From the NCBI GenBank assembly GCA_030655075.1, contig JAURWE010000103.1, positions 1-64,000 of the forward strand: a DNA stretch of 64,000 bases. The letters run 5' to 3'. This DNA comes from Pararhizobium sp. (GTDB taxonomy: Bacteria; Pseudomonadota; Alphaproteobacteria; Rhizobiales; Rhizobiaceae). The first letter of the stretch is position 1. Each line of letters opens with the position of its first letter. The translations under genes and the position numbers were made by a program. Under the pieces are notes generated by a model, which was not told the DNA's origin, ran no database searches, and was given only the letters and a program-made list of their open reading frames with translations. This document shows, one piece after another, positions 37,093-46,805 of this stretch.

Positions 37093-38372
37093 TCATGGCC
37101 CAGCCCCCGATCCCCTACGAGGATATGAACAGCCACGCCGCCCGCATCGTCGGCGAGCTTTCGCATGCGCGCTTCGAGAAACCGGACGCCGAACAGACGC
37201 TGCAGACCGGCCGCCCCGGCCGCGAGCTTTGCCTGTATCCGGCCCGCGCCGGTTATGATCTGCAGGACGAGCTGGAGTTTCTCTCCAACCGCGCGATGGA
37301 GCCGAACGTCTTCTTTACCGGCCGCTTTCTGGCCCCGGCCATGCCGCGGCTCGAAGACCGCACCATCCGGCTGGCATTGATCCGCGACAATGACGCACGC
37401 CGCAGCCGCATCCGCTTCCTCATGCCCTTCTCCATCGAAAAGCCCGGCTTCTCGATTGGCCCATCGATCATTCGCGGCTGGGCCAATCCCTTCGGCCCGC
37501 TTGGCACGCCGCTGGTCGACGCCGAAGATGCCGCCGAGACCATCGACAATTTCTACGAAGTGCTTGGCAGCAAGGCCGCCAACCTGCCACCGGTTCTGGT
37601 GCTCCCGGACATCAGGCTGAAAGGCAAATTCGCCCAGCTGGCGCGCGCCGTCGCCATCGGCCGCAACCTGCCCGTCACTGTCACCGATACCTACAGCCGG
37701 CCAATGCTGGAAAGCCTGCTGGACGGGCCGGCCTACCTGAAGAAGGCGATTTCGCCTGGCCATTACCGTGAGCTGCAGCGCCAGTGGCGCAAGCTCTCAG
37801 AGATTGCCGAGGTGAGCTACAATGTCGCCCGCCAGCCCGAGGAAATCCGCATCCGCATGGAACAGTTCCTGGCGCTGGAAGCCAGCGGCTGGAAGGGTGC
37901 CCGCCGCACCGCCATGGTGCTCGACCGTTACCGCGCCGCCTTTGCCCGTGAGGCGATTACCAATCTGGCCGAAACCGACGGCGTGCGCATTCACACGCTG
38001 GAGCTGAACGGCAAGCCCATCGCCTCGATGATCGTCTTCATGATGGCGGGGGAAGCCTACACCTGGAAGACGGCCTATGACGAGACCTACGCCCGCTTCT
38101 CGCCCGGCAAGCTGCTGATGGCCGAACTGACCGAATGGCATCTGGACGACGCCAACATCGTGCGCTCGGATTCCTGTGCGGTGCCCGATCACCCGGTCAT
38201 GAGCCGCTTCTGGGAAGAACGCGAGGAGATGGGCACGCTGGTCATCGGCCTCCACCAGAACCGCGACCGCGACGTGCGCCAGGCTGCAGCGCAGCTGCAC
38301 CTTTACCGCAACACCCGCAACATGGCCCGCCTGCTGCGCGACAAGATCAGGTCCATGACCAGCCGCTCATAG
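37089..38372 (+). CDS. GNAT_6 (BioF2/CelD-like) acyltransferase-domain protein
   Basis: A 427-residue soluble protein. Its C-terminal half (about 240-395) has the FemAB-like GNAT_6 signature, with FLALEASGWKGARRTAM, IASMIVFMMAGEAYTWKTAYD and FSPGKLLMAELTEWHL. Relatives occur with cellulose and exopolysaccharide genes and may acylate a sugar. It is translationally coupled to the flippase gene, so a role in decorating or assembling the same glycan is likely. ATG 37089 and ATG 37095 are both possible starts. It ends 6 bp inside the convergent acyl-CoA synthetase gene. Confidence 0.82.
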   Translation: MIMAQPPIPYEDMNSHAARIVGELSHARFEKPDAEQTLQTGRPGRELCLYPARAGYDLQDELEFLSNRAMEPNVFFTGRFLAPAMPRLEDRTIRLALIRDNDARRSRIRFLMPFSIEKPGFSIGPSIIRGWANPFGPLGTPLVDAEDAAETIDNFYEVLGSKAANLPPVLVLPDIRLKGKFAQLARAVAIGRNLPVTVTDTYSRPMLESLLDGPAYLKKAISPGHYRELQRQWRKLSEIAEVSYNVARQPEEIRIRMEQFLALEASGWKGARRTAMVLDRYRAAFAREAITNLAETDGVRIHTLELNGKPIASMIVFMMAGEAYTWKTAYDETYARFSPGKLLMAELTEWHLDDANIVRSDSCAVPDHPVMSRFWEEREEMGTLVIGLHQNRDRDVRQAAAQLHLYRNTRNMARLLRDKIRSMTSRS

Positions 38373-40016
38373 AACCTTGCCAGGAAGATCAGCGGCGGCG
38401 CGATCGCGCAGCAGACGCCGGATGACCTTTCCCGACGTCGTCAGCGGCAGCGCATCGACGAACTCGATCTCGCGCGGATATTCGTGCATCGACAGCCGGT
38501 TTTTCACCCAGTCGCGAATGCCGGCCTCCAGCACTGCCGACGCCGTGAACTCCGGCGTCAGCACGATATAGGCCTTGACGATTTCGGTGCGCAGCGCATC
38601 CGGCTTGCCGACCGCCGCCGCCAGCTGCACGGCCGGATGGCCGATAAGGCAATCCTCGATCTCGCCGGGACCGATCCGATAGCCCGAGGACGTGATCACA
38701 TCGTCGTCGCGGCCGAAGAAGGTCACATAGCCCTCCGCATCCTGAACGCCCTGATCACCCGTCGTCATCCAGTCGCCGATGAACTTTGCCTCGGTTGCCG
38801 CCGGGTTGTTCCAATAGCCGAGAAACATCACCGGGTCCGGCCGCCGCACGGCGATCTGGCCGGTGCTGCCTGGCGGCATTTCATTGCCTGCCGCATCGAT
38901 GATCGCCACCCGGTGGCCGGGCGCCGCCTTGCCGGTGCTGCCGGGCTTCGTCACGCCCATTTTCGCCGACGACGACAGCACGATGTTGCACTCGGTCTGC
39001 CCGTAGAATTCGTTGACGGTCATGCCGAGATTGGCCTGCGCCCACTCATAGGTCTCGCGCCCCAGCGCCTCGCCCGCCGAGCCGATGGTGCGCAGGTTGA
39101 GCCTGTATGTGTCGCGCGGGCGTTCCACAGCCTTCATCAGCCTGAGCGCAGTCGGCGGAATGAAGGCGTTGCGCACATCCATCTCTTCCATTATCCGGTA
39201 GGCCATGTCTGGGTCGAACTTCTGGCCCGGCGACGAGACGACGGGAACACCCAGAAGAAGTGACGGCAAAAGCGCATTCAACAGCCCGCCCGCCCAGGCC
39301 CAGTCGGCCGGCGTCCACAGCCGGTCCCCCGGTTGCGGCAGGAATTCGTGGTGGAACTGGAAGCCGGGAATATGGCCGAGAAGCACCCGGTGCCCATGCA
39401 GCGCACCTTTGGGCGGGCCCGTCGTGCCCGACGTATAGATCATCATCGCCGGATCGTCCGGCGTGGTCTCGGCAATGGCAAAGTTGGACGGAAAATCGGT
39501 GACCAGATGCGAGAAGGAAATACAGCCATCGCGCTCGGCACCCGCCAGCACCACCAGCTTCAGCGCCGGCAGCCGGTCGCGCACGGCGGCAAGTTTTGTC
39601 AGCCCGAACGCATTGGTGACGATGGCCGAGGCGCCCGCATCCGCCAGCCGGTATTCCAGCGCATCAACGCCGAACAGCAGCGCCAGGGGCAGGGCGATGG
39701 CACCGAGCTTGTAGATGCCGGCATGGGCAATCGCCGCTTCGAACCCCTGCGGCAGAAAAATCGCCACCCGGTCACCACGCCCGATGCCCTGCGCCTGCAG
39801 GCCGGCCGCAAAGGATGAAGACTGCGCCGCAAACGCACCATAGGTCAAAGACTGGTGCGCACCGTCCGGGCTGAAATGCTGCAGGCAGACCCGGTCCGGC
39901 TCCCGCACCGCCCAGTCATCGCTGACGGCACTGCCGATGTTGAATTTTTCAGGGATCTGCCAGACGAAATCCCGGTAGATCTCCGCATAGGTCTGTCGTT
40001 CTGGAAGCACACCCAC
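38367..40016 (-). CDS. Acyl-CoA synthetase (AMP-forming), acetyl/medium-chain type
   Basis: A 549-residue adenylate-forming ligase. Motifs are MIYTSGTTGPPKGALHGHR (A3), NEFYGQTECN (A5), DWMTTGDQG (A7), FFGRDDDVITSSGYRIGP (A8) and the catalytic Lys in LPLTTSGKVIRR (A10). It resembles the acetyl-CoA-synthetase-like enzymes that activate short or medium acids; the acid is not predictable. It is monocistronic, and the stop overlaps the end of the GNAT_6 gene on the other strand. Confidence 0.9.
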   Translation of the reverse strand: MGVLPERQTYAEIYRDFVWQIPEKFNIGSAVSDDWAVREPDRVCLQHFSPDGAHQSLTYGAFAAQSSSFAAGLQAQGIGRGDRVAIFLPQGFEAAIAHAGIYKLGAIALPLALLFGVDALEYRLADAGASAIVTNAFGLTKLAAVRDRLPALKLVVLAGAERDGCISFSHLVTDFPSNFAIAETTPDDPAMMIYTSGTTGPPKGALHGHRVLLGHIPGFQFHHEFLPQPGDRLWTPADWAWAGGLLNALLPSLLLGVPVVSSPGQKFDPDMAYRIMEEMDVRNAFIPPTALRLMKAVERPRDTYRLNLRTIGSAGEALGRETYEWAQANLGMTVNEFYGQTECNIVLSSSAKMGVTKPGSTGKAAPGHRVAIIDAAGNEMPPGSTGQIAVRRPDPVMFLGYWNNPAATEAKFIGDWMTTGDQGVQDAEGYVTFFGRDDDVITSSGYRIGPGEIEDCLIGHPAVQLAAAVGKPDALRTEIVKAYIVLTPEFTASAVLEAGIRDWVKNRLSMHEYPREIEFVDALPLTTSGKVIRRLLRDRAAADLPGKVL

Positions 40017-40159
40017 CGCCGGTTCACGTTTCGCTGCAGCGCACCTAACATCGGAACCGGGGCAAGTTCAAGCTGGCGCCGTGCCGGGAGATCGCGGCGG
40101 CAATTGCCGGGGACGATCCGGTCCTTTAAGACCAGCGTCGAGGCAGCAGGAGACAAAGC

Positions 40160-40699
40160 ATGGATGTGTCACAGGAAACCGTCATTGAAAGAAGCCGGTC
40201 GAAAACCCTGCTGATTTTTCTCGGCTCGGCGGTTTTCGTGGCGCTCGGCGTCTGGCTGCTGACGCTGACCGATGAAAGCCTGCTCAATCGCTACAACGAA
40301 CTCTTCCTGCGCGGCATGGGCCTGGCCAGCATTCTGCTCTTCGGCATTTTCGGTGTTATCGCGCTGAAAAAACTCTTCGAAACCGGCCCTGCCCTGGTCC
40401 TCTCGCCACAAGGTATCCTCGACGCATCGAGCGGCGTCTCTGCCGGTTTTGTTCCCTGGTCCGACATCACCGCCAGCAGCATTTTCACCATTCGAAACCA
40501 GAAAATTCTGGTCATCCACGTTGCCGATCCGGAACCCTACATCAGGCGCCACAATGCCCTGATGCGTTTTGTCGCCCGGCAGAACCTCGCCATGTGCGGC
40601 AGCCCGGTGACGATCTCGGCTACCAGCCTGAAGATCAGCTTCGACACCCTCTGCGAGACGTTCAAGGCCTATGCCATGGCGCATGTGCCGGTGCGCTGA
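40160..40699 (+). CDS. STM3941-like membrane protein
   Basis: A 179-residue protein with two membrane segments (about 15-35 and 50-70) followed by a small PH-like domain, the layout of the STM3941 family. Function is unknown. AGGAG lies 9 bp before ATG 40160. It is divergent from the acyl-CoA synthetase gene and followed by two small coupled genes. Confidence 0.75.
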   Translation: MDVSQETVIERSRSKTLLIFLGSAVFVALGVWLLTLTDESLLNRYNELFLRGMGLASILLFGIFGVIALKKLFETGPALVLSPQGILDASSGVSAGFVPWSDITASSIFTIRNQKILVIHVADPEPYIRRHNALMRFVARQNLAMCGSPVTISATSLKISFDTLCETFKAYAMAHVPVR

Positions 40700-40774
40700 C
40701 ACACTCACGATCCGGTTTGACAGAACCGCAGCCGTCGCGCACAAACAGCACATCTCGAACAGGATCCTATCCCG

Positions 40775-40912
40775 ATGAAATGGCTTCTTGCAGCAGGCTC
40801 GGCGATCGCCGTCGTGGTGGCGGCCTTCGTCATTCTCGTCGTCTCGGATTTTGCCGACATTCCCTGTCAGGATGCCGTCTGGGACCCCGAACTCAAGACC
40901 TGCGTGCCGTGA
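40775..40912 (+). CDS. 45-residue membrane peptide, unknown
   Basis: A short frame MKWLLAAGSAIAVVVAAFVI followed by LVVSDFADIPCQDAVWDPEL and KTCVP. One N-terminal hydrophobic helix could be a signal anchor; two Cys (residues 31 and 43) in the exported tail could form a disulfide. Its TGA overlaps the ATG of the next gene (TGATG), which supports translation. I do not recognise the family. Confidence 0.6.
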   Translation: MKWLLAAGSAIAVVVAAFVILVVSDFADIPCQDAVWDPELKTCVP

Positions 40913-41301
40913 TGGACAGCCCCAGCGAGACACCCAAGGCAACGGGCCGGACGGAGAGAACCGGCATGAACACCACTGCGGCGAAAAAATTCCATGCCGA
41001 AATGCTGGCGCTCTACGACATGTGTGCAGGCCTCGGCTTCCGCCCCGTGCTCTTCCGCCGCGCCGTCGTGCTCAAGGGCGGCGTCAACGCCGCCAAAGAA
41101 CTTGTGTTCAAGCCGGGAACGACCGGGCTCGAACGCCTGATCGAACTCGGCCGCAAGGACATTTCGATGGAGGCCGCCATGCTGAGGCCGGAATACCGGG
41201 CGCTGTTCGAGCCGCTGGAACTGAAGGAAGCCGAAAAATGCCTGGCCGGCAGCGGCCGCGAACGCTCCCGGGGACGGCTGCAGGCGCAGGGCAGCCCCTG
41301 A
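40912..41301 (+). CDS. Hypothetical protein coupled to the 45-residue peptide
   Basis: A 129-residue protein without a family I can name. The central part (FHAEMLALYDMCAGLGFRPV, then KGGVNAAKELVFKPG and GLERLIELG) looks folded and alpha-rich; the ends are basic and probably disordered. The start at 40912 overlaps the previous stop; ATG 40966 (MNTTAAKKFHAEM) is an alternative that gives only the folded part. Confidence 0.6.
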   Translation: MDSPSETPKATGRTERTGMNTTAAKKFHAEMLALYDMCAGLGFRPVLFRRAVVLKGGVNAAKELVFKPGTTGLERLIELGRKDISMEAAMLRPEYRALFEPLELKEAEKCLAGSGRERSRGRLQAQGSP

Positions 41302-41395
41302 TGCGCCTCGCCGCCCTGCGGTGATCCCTTCGGCCACCACGGTAACCAGATCTTCAAACGTCCCGGGCAAAACTGGCGCGATTGGAGACATCACC

Positions 41396-42088
41396 GTGGC
41401 AAAATCATCACCCAGCAGAACCCGCAGGCGGCCCTCCCGCCGCTCTAAAAAAACAGGCGGCATGGGTGCCTGGATCATTGTCGGCCTGCTGGCCGCCGGC
41501 GGCATCCTGTTCCAGGAAAATCAGACGGCCGCGATGAAATTTGTCGGCCGCTATCTTCCTGCGGAAAAATCGGAAAAACACGAGGCTCGCAAAACGCTTC
41601 CCGAACCACGGCACAAGGTGACGGCACAGCGAACGGCCGAACGGGCCGTGGAGCGCAAAGCCACGCTCGTCTCCCTGCCGAAACCCGTCCAGCGCCCGGC
41701 CGGAGAGCTGACGGCGGCCGAACCAGCCTTCGCCGGTACCTGGTACCTCTGCGCCTCTCGCACCGACAATTGCGTCAGCGACAGCAGCACCATCGTGCAC
41801 AACGGCAAGAAAATCCACATCGCCGATATCGCCACACCCGAAACCCGGCAGGCCAAATGCGAGAACGAACGCAGACGCGGCATGGAAACGATGATGCGTC
41901 TGAAAGACCTCCTGAACGCCGGCCCCTTCACCGAGATCGAGGCGACCGGACGCCAGGATGGCGGCACAGGCCAAACCCTGCGCGTCCTCATCCGCCACGG
42001 CGAATCCGTGGGAGGGCAATTGGTCAAGGAAGGTCTGGCCCGGAAATGGACCGGTAAAAAGCAGACTTGGTGCGGCGGTAAAGTCTAG
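41396..42088 (+). CDS. Membrane-anchored SNase-like protein with degenerate active site
   Basis: A protein of about 230 residues. A basic N terminus precedes one membrane segment (about 25-40), then a linker and a C-terminal thermonuclease-like domain (about 115-230). GTG 41396 is preceded by GGAGA at 41384-41388. In the domain, the usual VxDGDT reads VSDSST and the usual RLxGIDxPE reads HIADIATPE, so the metal-binding Asp positions and the catalytic Arg are replaced. It is probably not an active nuclease. Four Cys in the domain may form disulfides in the periplasm. Confidence 0.75.
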   Translation: MAKSSPSRTRRRPSRRSKKTGGMGAWIIVGLLAAGGILFQENQTAAMKFVGRYLPAEKSEKHEARKTLPEPRHKVTAQRTAERAVERKATLVSLPKPVQRPAGELTAAEPAFAGTWYLCASRTDNCVSDSSTIVHNGKKIHIADIATPETRQAKCENERRRGMETMMRLKDLLNAGPFTEIEATGRQDGGTGQTLRVLIRHGESVGGQLVKEGLARKWTGKKQTWCGGKV

Positions 42089-42120
42089 AATCTGGCGGTT
42101 TTGAAATCCGCCCTATCATA

Positions 42121-42306
42121 TCAATCCAGCTCCATGGGCATATGAAACCCCTCCGGCAACGGTCCAGAGAACGGCTCAACGGGCAAAGCCGCAGGCTCGG
42201 CTTTGCCTTTGACTTCATGCGCTGCCACAACGGCCTTAAGTCCGAGAGGCTTGTATCTGAGCAGCAGGTCGTCCTGCGGCTTATGCCGGTTTTCATCTGA
42301 TGCCAT
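42121..42306 (-). CDS. Small conserved-looking protein, unknown
   Basis: A 61-residue protein, MASDENRHKPQDDLLLRYKP..., with no recognised domain and no membrane segment. A perfect AAGGAGG ribosome site lies 7 bp before ATG 42306, which decides the start over ATG 42312 and argues strongly that it is translated. It lies 26 bp after the putA stop on the same strand, so it may share the putA transcript. Confidence 0.7.
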   Translation of the reverse strand: MASDENRHKPQDDLLLRYKPLGLKAVVAAHEVKGKAEPAALPVEPFSGPLPEGFHMPMELD

Positions 42307-42332
42307 TGCCATTCCTCCTTGGCGTGTGGAGG

Positions 42333-45300
42333 TCAGCCGATGGTCATCAGGCTGGCATTACCGCCTGCCGCTGCGGTGTTGATCGACGTCGACACCTCTT
42401 CGAGCAACCAGTTCAGGCAATACGCACCGTTGTCTGTGTTCAACTCCTCTGTGGTCGCGGCCTGTACCAGGACGAGAGGTCCACCGAGCGTCGCAATCTT
42501 CCTGTTGACCTCCTGAATGCGCAGGGTATCGCCTTCGACCAGCGCTCCGGCGAACGGCCCGGCGGCCGCCCAGTCGGAGTTCCATGAAACCCGCGATGCG
42601 ATCGAAGCGGGGAGTGACGTCAAAACCCGCTCAAGATTCGAAGCCGTGTCGATCACCACGTCGTTGCCGGTCGCGAGCGCGGCAGCCAATTGGCGGAAAA
42701 GCCCACGTTGGGTCTGGGGTACAAGAAGAATGCGGCCGCGAGGATGCAGCGCGTAAAGGTTTCGTTCGCCGACAGGTCCCACCAGTTCCTGATTGAGGCC
42801 GAGCGCGGAGATGTCAGCAAGGTCGCGCGCCGCGTCCGCATCGGCATTGTGGCCGCGGCGGCCAAGCCAGGATGCAAATTCGCGAAGCGCCGGATCGGTA
42901 TGAACAGAGCTATGGCGGGGCGGCACGGGAGCACGCTGCACCAAGCGGCCAATATAGAGCGGGCCACCGGCCTTTGGACCCGTACCGGACAGTCCGCGGC
43001 CGCCGAACGGCTGGACACCCACCACGGCACCGATGATGTTGCGGTTCACATAGAGATTGCCCGCCTTGATTTTGCTCGTCACGTGTTCGATCGTCTCGTC
43101 GAGGCGCGTGTGGAGACCGAAGGTCAGGCCGTAACCAGAATCGTTGACCTCATCGATAAGCCTGTCGAGATCCTCCCGGCGATAACGCATCACATGCAGG
43201 ACTGGCCCAAACACTTCGCGGGTGAGGTCCGACATCATCTTGAGCTCGATGATCGTCGGGGCGACGAAAGTTCCCAGTTCGGCACTGGCAGGCAAAGGAA
43301 GTTGGTCGACCTTGCAGCCGAGCGACCGCATCCGCTCGATGTGTTTCTCGATCTCCTCCTTGGCTCCCGCGTTGATGACAGGGCCGATGTCGATTTTCAG
43401 CTCGTCTGTCCGGCCGATCGAAAGCTCCTTCAGAGCGCCCTTCAGCATCGCCAGGGTACGGTCGGCGACATCCTCCTGGAGGCACAGCACACGCAGGGCC
43501 GAACAACGCTGCCCCGCACTGTCGAATGCCGAAGAGATAACGTCGAAGACCACCTGCTCGGCGAGAGCGGACGAGTCGACGATCATGCCGTTCTGCCCAC
43601 CCGTTTCAGCAATCAAGGGGATCGGCTTTCCAGAAGCAGAGAGCCGTTCGGCGAGTTGTGCCTGGATCTGACGGGCCACCTCTGTCGAGCCCGTGAACAT
43701 GACACCTGCGGTCTCTGGTGCCGCAACAAGCGCAGCGCCCAGTCTTCCGCTACCGGGGACGAACTGCAAAGCGCCACGAGGAACCCCAGCCTGATGCAGG
43801 ATTTTCACGCTCTCGAAGGCGATGATCGGGGTCACGCCGGCGGGCTTGGCCATAACGGAGTTCCCAGCGACAAGTGCGGCGGCAACCTGCCCGGTGAAGA
43901 TGGCGAGAGGGAAGTTCCAGGGGCTGATGCAAAGGACCGGACCGAGCGGGACATGCGAGGGACCGAGGGTCTTGCGCGCCTGAACGGCGTAGTAGCGGAG
44001 AAAATCGATGGCTTCGCGCACCTCACCGACCGCGTTGGCAGCGGACTTGCCTGCTTCCCGCATGGCAATCGCCATCAGGATTTCCAGGCGTTCCTGCATG
44101 AGATCGGCCGCTCGTTCAAGGCAATTGGCCCTGTCCGATGGAGACGTGGCAGCCCATTGGGCAACCCCTTCCGCAGCCATCCGTGCGATCCGCGGCGCAT
44201 CTTCGACGCCAAGTTCGGTTACCGCTCCAACAATATCGCTGTGGTCGGCCGGGTTCAGGACCGGACGCGTCTCGCCTTGCAGCGAACCATCCGAAAGCAG
44301 GGGGGTCGCATGCCAGTCCTTGTTGACAGTGCCCTGCAATTGCGAGGCTAGGGCCGCCAGTGTTCCTTCGTTGGAAAGATCGAGACCCCTGGAGTTGACC
44401 CGCTCACGCCCATAGAGAGCCGACGGCAGCGAGATTTGGTCGTGCGGCATGCCGATAACCGGCATCGCTTCCACGACATCAACCGGATCGGCGATGAGCT
44501 CGTCGACAGAGACATTTTCATCCGAGATTCGGTTGACGAACGATGAGTTCGCGCCGTTTTCCAGAAGGCGGCGGACGAGGTAGGCAAGCAAGGTCTCGTG
44601 GGTGCCGACGGGCGCGTAGATGCGGCAGGGCCGATCAAGTTTTCCTTTGCCGACCACCTCATCATAGAGCGGCTCGCCCATGCCATGGAGGCACTGGAAT
44701 TCATACTTGCCGATCTGGAAGTCTGGCCCTGCAAGTTCGAAGATCGTTGCCAGCGATTGCGCATTGTGCGTGGCGAACTGGGGGAACACGGCGTCCGGCG
44801 CGGCAAGAAGCTTGCGGGCGCACGCGACATAGGCGACGTCCGTGTGGACCTTGCGCGTGTAGACGGGAAAACCTTCAAGGCCATCCACCTGGGCCCGCTT
44901 GATTTCGGCGTCCCAGTAGGCGCCCTTCACCAGACGGATCATGATGCGGCGGCCCGAACGGCGGGCGAGATCGATAATGTAGTCCAGCACAAACGGGCAG
45001 CGCTTGCCGTAAGCCTGCACGACGAAACCGAGACCATTCCAGCCGCCGAAATCCTTGTCGAGGCTCAGCTCCTCGAGCAGGTCGAGCGAAAGCTCGAGTC
45101 TGTCCGCCTCTTCGGCGTCGATGTTCAGCCCGATGTCATATTGTTTGGCGAGGAGGGCAAGCTGCTTCACCTTGGGGAGAAGTTCGCCGATCACACGCTC
45201 GGTCTGTGCACGGCTGTAGCGGGGATGCAGCGCCGACAGCTTGATCGAAATGCCGGGGCCTTCGTAGACGCCGTGGCCGCTCGAGGCCTTGCCGATCGCA

Positions 45301-46082
45301 TGGATCGCATGTTCGTAGTCGCGGAAATACCGCGCGGCGTCGGCGGCCGTGGTGGCAGCCTCGCCGAGCATGTCATAGGAATACCGGAAACCGCAGGCTT
45401 CGAGCGGCTTTGAGCGCTTGATTGCCTCGTCGATGGTCTCGCCCGTCACGAACTGCTCGCCCATCATCCGCATTGCCATGTCGACGCCGCGGCGGACAAC
45501 CGGTTCGCCGGCCCGCGCGATCAGGCGGGTGAGGGCAGCGGCGAGGCCCCTGTCGTTCACGGTCGACGTGAGCTTGCCCGTGACCACCAGGCCCCAGGTT
45601 GCCGCATTGACAAACATCGATTTCGTGCCGCCGAGATGGGACTTCCAGTCTCCTTCCGCGATCTTGTCACGGATGAGTGCATCGCGCGTCTCGGTGTCCG
45701 GAATACGAAGGAGCGCCTCGGCAAGGCACATCAGCGCCACGCCTTCCTGGCTGGACAACGAATATTCGTGAACGAGGCCCTCAACCCCGGTGCCTTTGTG
45801 CTTGGCGCGCAAGGCCTCGATGAGCGTGCGCGCTGTCCTGGCAACGCTGACTTTGGTCGCCTCCGGGATGCGGGCGGCTTCGACCAGAGGCGGCAGGCAG
45901 TCGGGTTCCGGGGTCCGGTACGCCGCCGTGATGGCCTGCCGAAGGGGCGATTGTTGACGAATTGGCGGAGCAAAAGCTGCAAACGGCCGGCCGGAATTTG
46001 GTTCGGAACTGGAAAGTGGCAGCGAGGACATGGGCAACCCTTGTGACGGTTCGGCTTCCGAAACCTGCGGTTCCGGGTTCAT
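42333..46082 (-). CDS. putA: Bifunctional proline dehydrogenase / P5C dehydrogenase PutA
   Basis: A 1249-residue enzyme oxidising proline to glutamate. Domains are a helical N-terminal arm, the FAD-dependent proline dehydrogenase barrel (about 190-490, with YFRDYEHAIHAIG and RLVKGAYWDAEIKRAQ), the NAD-dependent P5C dehydrogenase (about 570-1000, catalytic Cys in SAGQRCSALRVL), and a C-terminal extra domain typical of long PutAs. There is no N-terminal ribbon-helix-helix, so unlike E. coli PutA it should not repress its own gene; the divergent Lrp-type gene fills that role. ATG 46082 has a weak ribosome site; ATG 46031 with AAGGG upstream is an alternative. Confidence 0.96.
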   Translation of the reverse strand: MNPEPQVSEAEPSQGLPMSSLPLSSSEPNSGRPFAAFAPPIRQQSPLRQAITAAYRTPEPDCLPPLVEAARIPEATKVSVARTARTLIEALRAKHKGTGVEGLVHEYSLSSQEGVALMCLAEALLRIPDTETRDALIRDKIAEGDWKSHLGGTKSMFVNAATWGLVVTGKLTSTVNDRGLAAALTRLIARAGEPVVRRGVDMAMRMMGEQFVTGETIDEAIKRSKPLEACGFRYSYDMLGEAATTAADAARYFRDYEHAIHAIGKASSGHGVYEGPGISIKLSALHPRYSRAQTERVIGELLPKVKQLALLAKQYDIGLNIDAEEADRLELSLDLLEELSLDKDFGGWNGLGFVVQAYGKRCPFVLDYIIDLARRSGRRIMIRLVKGAYWDAEIKRAQVDGLEGFPVYTRKVHTDVAYVACARKLLAAPDAVFPQFATHNAQSLATIFELAGPDFQIGKYEFQCLHGMGEPLYDEVVGKGKLDRPCRIYAPVGTHETLLAYLVRRLLENGANSSFVNRISDENVSVDELIADPVDVVEAMPVIGMPHDQISLPSALYGRERVNSRGLDLSNEGTLAALASQLQGTVNKDWHATPLLSDGSLQGETRPVLNPADHSDIVGAVTELGVEDAPRIARMAAEGVAQWAATSPSDRANCLERAADLMQERLEILMAIAMREAGKSAANAVGEVREAIDFLRYYAVQARKTLGPSHVPLGPVLCISPWNFPLAIFTGQVAAALVAGNSVMAKPAGVTPIIAFESVKILHQAGVPRGALQFVPGSGRLGAALVAAPETAGVMFTGSTEVARQIQAQLAERLSASGKPIPLIAETGGQNGMIVDSSALAEQVVFDVISSAFDSAGQRCSALRVLCLQEDVADRTLAMLKGALKELSIGRTDELKIDIGPVINAGAKEEIEKHIERMRSLGCKVDQLPLPASAELGTFVAPTIIELKMMSDLTREVFGPVLHVMRYRREDLDRLIDEVNDSGYGLTFGLHTRLDETIEHVTSKIKAGNLYVNRNIIGAVVGVQPFGGRGLSGTGPKAGGPLYIGRLVQRAPVPPRHSSVHTDPALREFASWLGRRGHNADADAARDLADISALGLNQELVGPVGERNLYALHPRGRILLVPQTQRGLFRQLAAALATGNDVVIDTASNLERVLTSLPASIASRVSWNSDWAAAGPFAGALVEGDTLRIQEVNRKIATLGGPLVLVQAATTEELNTDNGAYCLNWLLEEVSTSINTAAAGGNASLMTIG

Positions 46083-46176
46083 TCGTTGAAATTACCATAA
46101 ATCAATTAGGCTTTTCGACTTCATTTCGGCGTGATATATGGCTTCGAAACTTTTTTAGTCTGAACATGAGGACGAT

Positions 46177-46680
46177 ATGCCCATAGAATCGTCTACTTCT
46201 AGTGAAATCGACCATTATGATCGAAGAATTCTTGAGCTATTGTCAGCCGATGGCCGGATCTCCGTGACTGATTTGGCGTCCAAGATAGGCCTTTCGAAAA
46301 CGCCTTGCCAACTCAGGATGAAACGGCTTATCTCAGAGGGCTACATTGAAGGCTTCACCGCAATTATCAATCCCTCCAAGCTGCAACTCGAGCACATCGC
46401 CTTCGCAGAGGTAAAGCTGACGAGCACCCAGGAAGATGCGCTTCACAAGTTCAACACCGCTGTAAAAAAAATTAAGGAAGTCGAAGAGTGCCACATGATA
46501 GCGGGCCGGTTTGATTATCTGCTCAAGATCAGAACAAGAGACATCCGGCGGTATCGCGAGGTATTGGGCGAGCGGATCTCCAATCTCCCCTATGTCGCCA
46601 GCACCTCGACAAACGTGGCGATGGAGACCGTCAAGGAGAACGGCAGCGGTCTTGCCGCAGGCCTTGCGGCTTTTCCCTGA
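46177..46680 (+). CDS. putR: Lrp/AsnC-family regulator, PutR-like
   Basis: A 167-residue regulator with an N-terminal helix-turn-helix (about 15-60, ILELLSADGRISVTDLASKI) and a C-terminal RAM ligand-binding domain (about 70-155). It is divergent from putA across an AT-rich 94-bp gap, the standard arrangement of the proline-responsive activator PutR in rhizobia and agrobacteria. It probably activates putA when proline is present. The symbol is given by context. Confidence 0.9.
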   Translation: MPIESSTSSEIDHYDRRILELLSADGRISVTDLASKIGLSKTPCQLRMKRLISEGYIEGFTAIINPSKLQLEHIAFAEVKLTSTQEDALHKFNTAVKKIKEVEECHMIAGRFDYLLKIRTRDIRRYREVLGERISNLPYVASTSTNVAMETVKENGSGLAAGLAAFP

Positions 46681-46805
46681 AAGAGGCGCCAAGCCCGGCG
46701 GTCCCTAGCGGCCTCAAAGACGGGGCATTGTTCAGCCGCCAACCCGCAGGCAACGTGCTGCGGTCCGTAAATTGTTAACGTCCCTACTCCAGTGAACCAT
46801 TTGAA

